A stretch of 64,000 bases of DNA from Pseudescherichia sp031979925 (lineage in GTDB: Bacteria > Pseudomonadota > Gammaproteobacteria > Enterobacterales > Enterobacteriaceae). Location of the stretch: contig NZ_DALZFB010000012.1 in the NCBI RefSeq assembly GCF_031979925.1, positions 1-64,000 on the forward strand. Direction: 5' to 3'. The notes under the pieces were generated by a model, which was given only the letters and a program-made list of their open reading frames with translations, was not told where the DNA came from and ran no database searches. Positions 54,659 through 62,876 of this stretch are shown piece after piece; the first letter of the stretch is position 1, and each line of letters starts with the position of its first letter. Position numbers and translations under genes: made by a program.

Positions 54659-57121
54659 TCAGAACCTGACATTCAAATCAAATGCGAGGGAGATATTCCG
54701 CTCACGCTTACCGTCATAGGGACGTTTATCCCAGGTCAGCATCAATCCGCCGTCCACGACGTTGTTCCACTGAACCCGTTGTCCATACCCAAATTGGTTT
54801 ATTGCCCCGACGCTGTGGCCCTTCTGCCAGTAGGCACCGGCCCCAGCGGCAATCTCCTGTTTCCATACCGTGTCGTAGTGCTGATACATCACGTGCTCGC
54901 CGGTCAGCGCCGGTACGACAGAGAGATCGCGTTTCGGGTTGTAGTAGAAGACATCCTCCTTGGTGTTGGTGCTGCCGCTAATGCCCGGCGTGAAATCGAG
55001 GGTAAAGCGCGGGGTAGTCCACAGCCGCTCTTTGCCGCTCAAACCGTATTCAATGCGATCGTTATCATCAGAGAAGTGTGAGGCGGCGAAGGTAAGCTGG
55101 TACTCACGACGCTCGGTCTGGTGCCAGCGCAGGAAGAGATCGCCACCGTTGGCGTAGACGTTGTTGCGCAGGGCGCGCAGCGGCGTATTGCGCGACAGCC
55201 GCTCCACATTGCCGCCCAGACGCCAGTTGTCATTGAAGTCATGCCAGGCCGACAGGCGTCCGCCCGTCTTCTGCCCGTCACCGTAGTTACGCGTCGATAC
55301 CTCCATTTCGGCCCAGTAGTCACGCGCCGTCCATTCGGCACCGACGCCAAGATCGCGGTTGATCCCCTTGCCCTCTTCAAATTCGCCGCTGGCGAAGTTG
55401 TAGGCCGTGAAGAGCCGCCAGTTGTCGCCGATCGGCGGGCTGTAGAGCGCCGAGTTGAGGGTGAAGTCGTGCTGGCCGCTCACCGGGCTGTCAGAGGAGA
55501 TCCCCTGCGAGCCGTTGATCCGCAGCTCGGTCTTCTTGTGTACGTCACGGGCGCGGGCGAGACGCAGGGAGGATTCATCATCCGGGCTGCGCTTTATCAC
55601 GTCGTTGGTCAGCTCGTCTGCCTGCCGCCACTCCTGTAGCTCAAGGGCGTTCCAGGCCTGCTGCTTCTCCAGCTCCAGGTTGCTCGGCTCGATGACCTCA
55701 GCCAGCTTCAGCTCGTGTTCGGCCTGGCGCGGCAGGCCACGGGCGAGCAGCACCGAGGCGTAGGTGACGCGCAGCGCCTGGTTACCGGAGCCGGTACGTG
55801 CCAGCCACTCGGCGCGTTTCTGTGCCTCCGGCAGGTTATTAGTCTCGATCTCATACTGGGTCAGCAGGGTCTGGCCCAGCAGCCAGCTATCGTTAGGCTG
55901 CGGCACGGGGGAACCCAAAACCCGGGTCAGGTAGGGGCTTTGTTTGATCAGATCGTCGACCTGACGTTTCGCCGCCGGGTAGTTGCCGCTGTCGATATGG
56001 GCGTAGAAGAGATCCTGCTGATCGTCTTCGGTAAGCGGCGTCGCCGGGATTGGGCCGTTGGGATAGTAGATCGCCATCAGCATCTCTTCGGCTTTCTGCG
56101 GGTTTTTTTCTGCCAGGTAAGCCGAGGCCACCCAGCGCTTGGCATAGTTCGGGATCGGCTGGCCGTCGGCGGAGAGGGACTCATACTCCCGGACGATTTC
56201 TTTAGTGCGCTTGCGGATCACGAGCGCGCCCAGCCGGTCGATACGTGCGCGACGCACGTCGGCTTGCGCCGAAGGATCGTCCTTCCAGGCACTAAGCAGG
56301 GCGTCGTAGCGGGCGATGGCTTTATCCGCGACGAGGAAACGCTCCTCTTCGTTGCGGGTAGGGGTAAACGCCGAGCGCACGGTCTGCGCGACCGCGTCCA
56401 GCTCAAGGCGTCGTTCAAGCGGGCCGGAAGCCGCTGACGGCGGCGTCAGGTCCAGCGCCGGACCGGCGATGCGGTTGGCAGAGAGCACCGCCAGCTTGGT
56501 GTCCCGGACACTTTTGTTCTGCGGATCCAGCGCCTCAGCCCGGCTGGTCGCCAGCAGCGCATCCCAGTTTTTACCCTGCGAGTGGTAGACGTAGGCCACC
56601 AGCGCATCACGCTCGGCTCCCGGCTCTTCCGCCGCCCATTTATTGGCTTCGGTGATCGCCTGCTCGTTACGGCGGGCATCGGCGAGGGTCATGATCCAGC
56701 CGGTGCGCGCGTCAGCATTCTTTGGATCTTCCTTGAGGACGTTCTCCCAGACGGCCAGCGACGCATTCCAGTTTTTCTGGTTACGCAGCGCACGGGCAAC
56801 GGCAATTTTCCCACGTGGCGGAACCTGAAGGCGGTCCTGGTAACGCTGCCAGATACGGATCGTCTCGGCATTGTCATCTGCCCAGGCGGTAACCTGCAGC
56901 CAGTCAGCCACCTGATCGGGCGTGAGCGGCGTCTGCTGTTCCTGAGCTTTTAAGTAATTCAGCAGCGGCGCTCGCTCCCCATCACGCGCCTGTACAATCA
57001 GGGCATCGTATTCAGGAGAGGCTCCGTACGCCAGCGTCGGCAGAATAATGCTTGCAGTAAATAAGCACGTTCCGGAACGAAAGCGTTTTACTAAATTGTT
57101 ACGTCGGTGAATGCTGAACAT
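54659..57121 (-). CDS. pgaA: Poly-beta-1,6-GlcNAc export porin PgaA
   Basis: 820 residues. A Sec signal peptide (LFTASIILPTLAYGA, cleaved near residue 33), a periplasmic TPR superhelix (about 35-510) and a C-terminal 16-stranded beta-barrel (about 515-820) ending in NISLAFDLNVRF, with Phe as the last residue as usual for outer-membrane barrels. Exports deacetylated poly-GlcNAc for biofilm. First gene of the operon, with a GGA-containing leader suited to CsrA repression. Confidence 0.96.
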   Translation of the reverse strand: MFSIHRRNNLVKRFRSGTCLFTASIILPTLAYGASPEYDALIVQARDGERAPLLNYLKAQEQQTPLTPDQVADWLQVTAWADDNAETIRIWQRYQDRLQVPPRGKIAVARALRNQKNWNASLAVWENVLKEDPKNADARTGWIMTLADARRNEQAITEANKWAAEEPGAERDALVAYVYHSQGKNWDALLATSRAEALDPQNKSVRDTKLAVLSANRIAGPALDLTPPSAASGPLERRLELDAVAQTVRSAFTPTRNEEERFLVADKAIARYDALLSAWKDDPSAQADVRRARIDRLGALVIRKRTKEIVREYESLSADGQPIPNYAKRWVASAYLAEKNPQKAEEMLMAIYYPNGPIPATPLTEDDQQDLFYAHIDSGNYPAAKRQVDDLIKQSPYLTRVLGSPVPQPNDSWLLGQTLLTQYEIETNNLPEAQKRAEWLARTGSGNQALRVTYASVLLARGLPRQAEHELKLAEVIEPSNLELEKQQAWNALELQEWRQADELTNDVIKRSPDDESSLRLARARDVHKKTELRINGSQGISSDSPVSGQHDFTLNSALYSPPIGDNWRLFTAYNFASGEFEEGKGINRDLGVGAEWTARDYWAEMEVSTRNYGDGQKTGGRLSAWHDFNDNWRLGGNVERLSRNTPLRALRNNVYANGGDLFLRWHQTERREYQLTFAASHFSDDNDRIEYGLSGKERLWTTPRFTLDFTPGISGSTNTKEDVFYYNPKRDLSVVPALTGEHVMYQHYDTVWKQEIAAGAGAYWQKGHSVGAINQFGYGQRVQWNNVVDGGLMLTWDKRPYDGKRERNISLAFDLNVRF

Positions 57122-57204
57122 AGCTGTGCTGTCCTTATTTCCTTATGCCGGAATAAATAAGCATTATCATTAATATGCTGCTGCAATAAGCGAGGGGAAT
57201 CCCC
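57122..57204 (-). promoter_or_regulatory. pgaA mRNA leader with candidate CsrA sites
   Basis: GGA motifs occur at 57134-57132 (overlapping the Shine-Dalgarno, AAGGACAGC), 57142-57140 (AAGGAAA) and 57202-57200 (within a GGGGATTCCCC self-complementary segment). In E. coli the pgaA leader is bound by CsrA at several GGA sites that block ribosome access. The rest of the divergent gap to 57518 is AT-rich and I could not fix a promoter in it. Confidence 0.5.
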
Positions 57205-57518
57205 GCACATCACGGTAATTTATTAGCTTTAACGTAAAATTAATTTAAATTAATACTTTCTTCGTATTTCAATGAGTTCCAGAGTATTTTAAGGCACTTT
57301 TTAAAAATAAGATTTTCATGTGTGCAAACGTTAGCAGCGGAATATTTTTTTTACCATCACTGTTACACAGGTCACGTTAAAAAAAACATTTTAACACCGC
57401 TTTTTCTAATACTTTTAGAATTTAATTCTTCCATAAAGCATGAAATAGGTAAAATGAGGCACTTCTATCTGTGCAGGTAAAAGTTGACTTATTTCATAAA
57501 AAGGGTACTTTTCAGGAC

Positions 57519-58499
57519 ATGAAATCATTCCTTATTATTGTCCCTGATGGCGGGATGTTATTTGAGGCAGCAGGTATAGCCGATATTCTGATGCACGCTA
57601 ACCGCTTGCATCTGGAAGGGTTTTCCACTGCCCGCTATCGGATAGACATCGCGACCACCCAGCCTCACCAGGTTATACATGGTCAGTCGGGCTTAAATCT
57701 GCTGGCGGACTTCAGGCTGGTTGATCTCGATTATGCCGAGCCGCGGGATACCATTATGGTCACCGGCAAAGGTATGAATGAACAGGAGAACAGCGCGGTA
57801 GTGGACTGGCTACGCCTGGCCGCGCCCCACGCACGCCGGGTGGTCTCTATCTGCGGCGGCGCGCTCTTGTTGGCCCAGGCAGGCCTGCTGGATGGTCGCC
57901 GGGCGACGACCCATTGGCGGCGGCTGGAGGAGATGCAGTCCCGCTATCCGCTGGTAAGGGTGGAGGGTGGGCCGCTCTATATCCAGGATGGCCATATCTG
58001 GACCTCTGCGGGGGTTAGCTCCGGCTTTGACCTCACGCTGGCGCTGGTGGAAGAGGACTATGGCTTTACGCTTGCCCGCGACGTTGCCCAGGATCTGGTG
58101 ATGTATCTGCGCCGCCCCGGCGGACAGATGCAGTTCAGCCGTTTCCAGCTGCTTGATGCCGACGGTCCCGGCCCCATTGGCGAGGTGCAGCGCTGGATCC
58201 AGGAGAACCTGACTGCCGATCTGTCGGTAGAGGCGCTGGCGGATCGGGCGGCGATGAGTCCCCGTAACTTTACTCGCGTTTTTACCCGTGAAACGGGAAC
58301 AACTCCTGCACGCTATGTGGCAGAAGCGCGCCTGGCCGCCGCCAGGAACCGTCTTGAACAGACCATGGACACGCTGGATCGCGTGGCGGTGGCAACCGGT
58401 TTTGGTAGCAGCATCAATCTACGCAGAATTTTTGAAAAGCAGCTCAAGCTCACCCCAGGTGAGTATCGCCAGCGCTTCCACAGCCGTAAGATGGCGTAA
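57519..58499 (+). CDS. GlxA-type transcriptional regulator (DJ-1/PfpI domain plus AraC HTH)
   Basis: 326 residues from the ATG of MKSFLIIVPDGGMLFEAAG; an upstream GTG would add 16 residues. The N-terminal amidotransferase-like domain (about 1-190) has the nucleophile-elbow Cys in VVSICGGALLLAQAG, probably a ligand-sensing remnant. The C-terminal double AraC HTH (about 225-320) reads LSVEALADRAAMSPRNFTRVFTRETG. Target genes are unknown; the GAPDH gene 117 bp downstream on the same strand is one candidate. Confidence 0.9.
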   Translation: MKSFLIIVPDGGMLFEAAGIADILMHANRLHLEGFSTARYRIDIATTQPHQVIHGQSGLNLLADFRLVDLDYAEPRDTIMVTGKGMNEQENSAVVDWLRLAAPHARRVVSICGGALLLAQAGLLDGRRATTHWRRLEEMQSRYPLVRVEGGPLYIQDGHIWTSAGVSSGFDLTLALVEEDYGFTLARDVAQDLVMYLRRPGGQMQFSRFQLLDADGPGPIGEVQRWIQENLTADLSVEALADRAAMSPRNFTRVFTRETGTTPARYVAEARLAAARNRLEQTMDTLDRVAVATGFGSSINLRRIFEKQLKLTPGEYRQRFHSRKMA

Positions 58500-58543
58500 A
58501 GTGATCCTTTTTTGTCATTTACGCCATAACGGACGCGGCCTAC

Positions 58544-58593
58544 TCTGATTCCAGGTTCTGATTCCAGGTTCTGATTCCAGGTTCTGATTCCAG
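58544..58593. repeat. Tandem repeat of a 13-bp unit upstream of gap
   Basis: TCTGATTCCAGGT is repeated without mismatch at 58544, 58557 and 58570, with an 11-bp partial fourth copy at 58583-58593. It lies 24 bp upstream of the GAPDH start, right where the promoter or leader should be. The copy number could vary between isolates by slippage. Confidence 0.93.
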
Positions 58594-58616
58594 TTACAGC
58601 ATAACAGGAGTACATC

Positions 58617-59627
58617 ATGGTTAAGGTCGGTATTAATGGCTTCGGCAGGATCGGTCGCAACGTGTTACGTGCCGCGTTAGGTAATGCAGAAATTGAGATC
58701 GTGGCAATTAACGATCTGACGGACAGCAAAACCCTGGCGCATCTGTTAAAGCATGACTCGCTGCTGGGCACGCTCTCCGTGCCGGTCGAGGCGGCGGAAG
58801 GTGAACTGAAGGTTGACGGTAAATCCGTAAGGGTCTTTTCCGAACGCGATCCGGCGAATATTCCCTGGGCCAGCGTTGGCGTCGAGATTGTGATTGAGGC
58901 CACCGGCTTCTTTACCGATCGGGAAAAAGCCTCGGTGCACATCACCAGCGGCGGCGCGAAGCGGGTGATCATCTCTGCGCCTGGCAAAAATGACGATCTC
59001 ACCATCGTGCTGGGGGTTAACCACGACAGCTACGATCCGCAGAAACACTTTGTGGTGAGCAACGGCAGCTGCACCACCAACGGCCTGGCCCCTGCCGCCC
59101 AGGTGCTGCATCAGCGTTTCGGCATTGAGCACGGTCTGATGAACACCACCCACGCCTACACCAACAGCCAGGCGCTGCACGATCAGCCAGAGAAAGATTT
59201 GCGCGGGGCACGTGCTGCGGCCCTCTCCATCGTTCCCTACTCCAGCGGCGCGGCGAAGGCGCTGGGCCGCGTGATCCCTGAACTCGAAGGCCGTCTTACC
59301 GGCTACTCGCTGCGTGTGCCGGTGCCGGTGGTCTCGATAGTTGACCTGACCGTGACCCTGAAGCGTGACGTGACCGTCGATGAAGTCAATGACGCCTTCC
59401 GTCAGGCCGCCGCCGAGGGTCCGCTGAAAGGCATTCTTGGCTACAGCGACGAACCGCTGGTCTCCAGCGACTACCAGGGCGATCCGCGCTCCTCAATCAT
59501 CGATGGCCTCTCTACGCTGGTCATTGGGGGGAACCTGGTCAAGATCCTCGCCTGGTATGACAACGAGTGGGGCTTCTCCAACCGTCTGGTCGACCTTGCG
59601 AAGCTGATGGCGCAGCGCGGCCTGTAG
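58617..59627 (+). CDS. Type I glyceraldehyde-3-phosphate dehydrogenase, non-GapA paralogue
   Basis: 336 residues. Rossmann motif INGFGRIGRNV, catalytic Cys152 in SNGSCTTNGLAP and His179 in THAYTN. The usual second cysteine of SNASCTTNCLAP is Gly156. Features such as APGKNDDLTIVLGVN, DQPEKDLRGARAA and YSDEPLVSSDYQ resemble GapB-like (often NADP-linked, gluconeogenic) enzymes more than GapA. Cofactor preference is not settled: INDL after strand 2 is NAD-like. A probable accessory copy; GapA should be elsewhere. Confidence 0.88.
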   Translation: MVKVGINGFGRIGRNVLRAALGNAEIEIVAINDLTDSKTLAHLLKHDSLLGTLSVPVEAAEGELKVDGKSVRVFSERDPANIPWASVGVEIVIEATGFFTDREKASVHITSGGAKRVIISAPGKNDDLTIVLGVNHDSYDPQKHFVVSNGSCTTNGLAPAAQVLHQRFGIEHGLMNTTHAYTNSQALHDQPEKDLRGARAAALSIVPYSSGAAKALGRVIPELEGRLTGYSLRVPVPVVSIVDLTVTLKRDVTVDEVNDAFRQAAAEGPLKGILGYSDEPLVSSDYQGDPRSSIIDGLSTLVIGGNLVKILAWYDNEWGFSNRLVDLAKLMAQRGL

Positions 59628-59652
59628 CTGTTTTTCAGTTAATTAGCGCTCT

Positions 59653-59673
59653 GCCCCGGTCATTGACTGGGGC
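59653..59673 (+). terminator. Hairpin between gap and the convergent dehydroquinase gene
   Basis: GCCCCGGT, loop CATTG, ACTGGGGC (with one G-T pair), then TATTTG. It overlaps the last codons of the minus-strand gene. Weak U-tract. Confidence 0.4.
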
Positions 59674-60514
59674 TATTTGCCTTATGCAGCGCCGCCATTG
59701 TCTGATGCAGCACCTTTACGTCAATCTGTCCCGGCGCGGAGGCGCTGCCCATGCTGCCAAAGGTCAGGTTGCTGCCATAGATCTCTCCGGACAGACGGGT
59801 GACTGTTCCCTGCCCGCCCATCGCCATCGTCAGCAGCGGCCGATCGCTGCGCTGGCGCATCTGCCAGGTTATGCTGGTCAACCGGTTCACATCCTCAGGG
59901 GTCTTTGGCATCACAGCTAGTTTGAGCACGTCCGCGCCGTACTGCGCCTGTTGCTCCAGGCGTTGCAGCATCGCTTCATTGCTCGGGGTGCCGTTGAAAT
60001 CGTGATACGACACAATGGTCGCTACGCGATGCTGGTGCGCGAAGTCAATCAGCTTGCGCACTTCTGCCTCGCCAATGCGCATCTCAATGTCGATCAGATC
60101 GGCAAATCCGGCCTCCAGCCACTGCTGATAAAGTTCGGTGTAAGCCGCATCATCAGGCGCTTTCTCGCCCCCTTCAGGTTTAGTGCGGAACGTTAGCAGC
60201 AGCGGCTTGCCGTTAAGTCTCTTACGCACGGCCTGACCAAGCGCCGTGACCTTTGCCGCATCGGTGGCAAACACCAGCTTATCAACGCGTAGTTCAAGAA
60301 TATCGGCTTCCTGCGTCCGGGCGACCTGCTCTGCCTCCTGCAATACTTTTGTTTCATCTTCACCTGAGGTCGAGACGATAATCGCCGGCTGGCCCTGTCC
60401 AACGGTCAACTTACCTACCTGTAGGGAGCGAACGCGCTCCTCCGCATTGACGCTGCCCGAGCAGACAGATACGGCCATCGCCATGATTAACGCCATCGGT
60501 GCTTTAAACATCAA
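59660..60514 (-). CDS. Exported type I 3-dehydroquinate dehydratase
   Basis: 284 residues. It converts 3-dehydroquinate to 3-dehydroshikimate by Schiff base. All catalytic positions of E. coli AroD are kept at a near-constant offset of +27/28: Glu74, Arg76, Arg110, Glu114, His171, Lys198 (Schiff base), Arg240 and Gln263. The extra N-terminus (MMFKAPMALIMAMAVSVCSG then SVNA-EERV) is a Sec signal peptide, so the enzyme should be periplasmic. It is therefore unlikely to be the housekeeping AroD. It may act with a membrane quinate/shikimate dehydrogenase, none of which is in the window. Confidence 0.88.
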   Translation of the reverse strand: MMFKAPMALIMAMAVSVCSGSVNAEERVRSLQVGKLTVGQGQPAIIVSTSGEDETKVLQEAEQVARTQEADILELRVDKLVFATDAAKVTALGQAVRKRLNGKPLLLTFRTKPEGGEKAPDDAAYTELYQQWLEAGFADLIDIEMRIGEAEVRKLIDFAHQHRVATIVSYHDFNGTPSNEAMLQRLEQQAQYGADVLKLAVMPKTPEDVNRLTSITWQMRQRSDRPLLTMAMGGQGTVTRLSGEIYGSNLTFGSMGSASAPGQIDVKVLHQTMAALHKANSPSQ

Positions 60515-60670
60515 ACCCTCGCTATGGTGAACAGAAGTGAGTTTTAAGATCTAGTTCACACTTTTCCATGAGGCAAACGGCAGATGCGGATTAATCCTGG
60601 TCAGTTTGCACATCGTCCCAGCGGCTTCTACCTTTTGTTACTTGTAACGTTGGAAACAGGAGGAGATATC

Positions 60671-61753
60671 ATGCAGTACAGGAAACTGGGACATTCAGGC
60701 CTAATGGTATCTGAGATCGCACTGGGTACGCTCACCTTTGCCGGCAAGGCTGGCTTTGAAAAAACGGGTAACGTTGGGGTGGCTCAGGCGCGCCGGTTTA
60801 TTGATATCGCCCTCGATCGCGGGGTGAATATCGTCGATACGGCCGATCTCTACTCGGCGGGCGGGGCTGAAGAGGTAGTAGGCGAAGCGCTGGGGGAGAA
60901 CCGTAACCGAGTGGTGCTGGCAACCAAGGCCCGTAGCCCGATGGGTGACGGTCCGAACGACAGCGGGGCCAGCCGGTTCCATCTGATCAAAGCCTGTGAA
61001 GATAGCCTGCGCCGGTTGAAAACGGATCATATCGATCTCTACCAGATCCATAACTGGGACGGTATCACCCCACCGGAAGAGACGCTGCGTGCGCTTGAGG
61101 AGCTGGTCAAGAGCGGCAAGATCCGCTATTTCGGTACCTCAAACTATACTGCCTGGCAGATGATGAAGACCCTGGGCACGGCCGAGGTGAATAAGCTCAT
61201 CCGCCCTATTAGCCAGCAGATCTACTACACGCCGGAGTCTCGCGAGGCAGAGTTCGAGCTGCTGCCGATGGCGCTGGATCAGGATATCGGTACCCTGGTA
61301 TGGGGACCGATGGGGGAAGGGCTGCTTACCGGCACGGTGCGCAGAGGCGTCAAAACGCCGGAGACCTCACGCCAGGGCAACGGCTGGCCGGAACCGTACG
61401 TGCACGATATGGAGCACGCCTATAACGTCATTGATGTGCTGGCTGAGGTCGGTAAAGAGCTGAATGCTTCCGTGGCACAGGTGTGCCTGGCCTGGCTCTC
61501 TTCCCGTCCGGGTATTACCTCGTTAATCGTCGGCAACCGCACCGAGGAGCACCTGCGGGAAAACCTGGCCGCTGTGGACCTCTCGCTTAGTGACGAGCAA
61601 CGCCAGCGTATCGAGCATGCCACGCGCCCGGCACCGCGCTACCCCTACTGGCACCGCTTCACCAGCGGCATGGACCGCCTCGACCCGGCGGAGAAGCCTT
61701 TCCTGGATGAGTACCAGCAGACGCTGGATGCGAGAAAAGATTTAGAAAGGTAA
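60671..61753 (+). CDS. Aldo/keto reductase
   Basis: 360 residues from MQYRKLGHSGLMVSEIALG, chosen for the AGGAGGAGATATC ribosome-binding site. NADPH-dependent reductase of the YajO/Tas-like group. The catalytic tetrad is seen in VDTADLYSAG (Asp, Tyr), ATKARS (Lys) and QIHNWD (His), with the C-terminal cofactor motif IVGNRTEEHLREN. The physiological substrate is unknown. No obvious operon partner. Confidence 0.93.
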   Translation: MQYRKLGHSGLMVSEIALGTLTFAGKAGFEKTGNVGVAQARRFIDIALDRGVNIVDTADLYSAGGAEEVVGEALGENRNRVVLATKARSPMGDGPNDSGASRFHLIKACEDSLRRLKTDHIDLYQIHNWDGITPPEETLRALEELVKSGKIRYFGTSNYTAWQMMKTLGTAEVNKLIRPISQQIYYTPESREAEFELLPMALDQDIGTLVWGPMGEGLLTGTVRRGVKTPETSRQGNGWPEPYVHDMEHAYNVIDVLAEVGKELNASVAQVCLAWLSSRPGITSLIVGNRTEEHLRENLAAVDLSLSDEQRQRIEHATRPAPRYPYWHRFTSGMDRLDPAEKPFLDEYQQTLDARKDLER

Positions 61754-61893
61754 ATTTAATATCAGCCCCGCCATGGATCGGCAGAGACAATACAGATCAT
61801 ATCCATAGCGCGTTAAAAGAAGACTTTATCTTTTGTGCTTCTACTCATTAACCGCTTCCTGTTACCACAGTATCTGTAAAACTAATGAGATAG

Positions 61894-62667
61894 TTACTCG
61901 GTTGGGCGAACAGGAGGCGAAGGTGGCCACTTTCCACCGTGCTGGATCAGCTTCTCTTTTATTTTGATCAAATCTTGATAATGTTTATCGCCTTCTTTCG
62001 CGCCATTCAAAAGGCGTTGGAGTTGGTTACCCATCGTCCAGCCGACATTGCTACGGATCTCAGGATTGGCTCCACGATCCAGCAGTAGCAGGACATGGTC
62101 ATGCTTGCCATAATCCAGTGCATAGATCAGCAGCGTATTTCCTGGCGAATCGGTAACGTTAATATTGGCTCCGCGATCTAGCATCACTTTTAGCGTCTCG
62201 GTATTTTTAGCATTGAGCGTTTCCAGTATGATGGGATCCTGATGCACTTTATCTTTCGCATCAGGCGACAAGCCTCCGTCAAGCAGCGCGCGAATCCAGT
62301 CTCCACTGTCACCTTGCAGAACAAATTCAGCCGGGCTGCTTCCACCAGCCGGGCGAGGCTGGAGCGGGTCCGCCCCTGCCTTCACCAGTTCGGTAATGAT
62401 CTCTAACCGGGGTGCTGTTTTTTTATCGTTTATGGCATTGCTAAGCGCCCAGAACAGCAGCGTCATATCATGCTCTCCGGGCTTGTTAAGATCGGTTTCT
62501 GGCGCGAGTTTTTTTACCTCGTCAATTTCGCCGCGCTCGATTGCCTTTGCCATAACAAGCTGCTGATCGCTGAAGTAATCTTGCGGATCCAAATCGCTGG
62601 TTTGCTTACACCCTTGAATTACAAACGTAAACAACAGCGCAAGGCTGAATGAAAAAAACGTCTTCAC
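61894..62667 (-). CDS. Ankyrin-repeat lipoprotein
   Basis: 257 residues from the GTG start of VKTFFSFSLALLFTFVIQGC, which has AGGAG six bases upstream and gives a clean lipoprotein signal (Cys20); an ATG 21 bp upstream with its own AGGAG is the alternative. The mature part holds about four ankyrin repeats (TLLFWALSNA, TELVKAGADPLQPR, LKVMLDRGANINVTDSPGNTLLIYALDYG, VLLLLDRGANPEIRS). Similar periplasmic ankyrin lipoproteins neutralise T6SS phospholipase effectors in enterics, but no effector gene lies beside it, so that role is speculative. Confidence 0.85.
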   Translation of the reverse strand: MKTFFSFSLALLFTFVIQGCKQTSDLDPQDYFSDQQLVMAKAIERGEIDEVKKLAPETDLNKPGEHDMTLLFWALSNAINDKKTAPRLEIITELVKAGADPLQPRPAGGSSPAEFVLQGDSGDWIRALLDGGLSPDAKDKVHQDPIILETLNAKNTETLKVMLDRGANINVTDSPGNTLLIYALDYGKHDHVLLLLDRGANPEIRSNVGWTMGNQLQRLLNGAKEGDKHYQDLIKIKEKLIQHGGKWPPSPPVRPTE

Positions 62668-62876
62668 ACACAACTCCTGATTTTCCATAACTCCTGCTAA
62701 ATTCCCAGCGCGTATGATGCGCCTCCCCTTTTTCAAAACTGGAAGGGGCCTCGTGAAGTTCTTTATCGTTGCTTTCCAGTGAATGCTCATCTCCGTTATC
62801 ATATCTCTCTATCAGATATTTAAGTCAACGAAACGACCCTTGCCTCATTTAAAATCAGGGAACTGGACATAACTTC

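Noticed and set aside
58544..58593. Tandem 13-bp repeat considered as a CRISPR or iteron array
   Set aside because: Units are contiguous without spacers, and no replication or cas genes are near.
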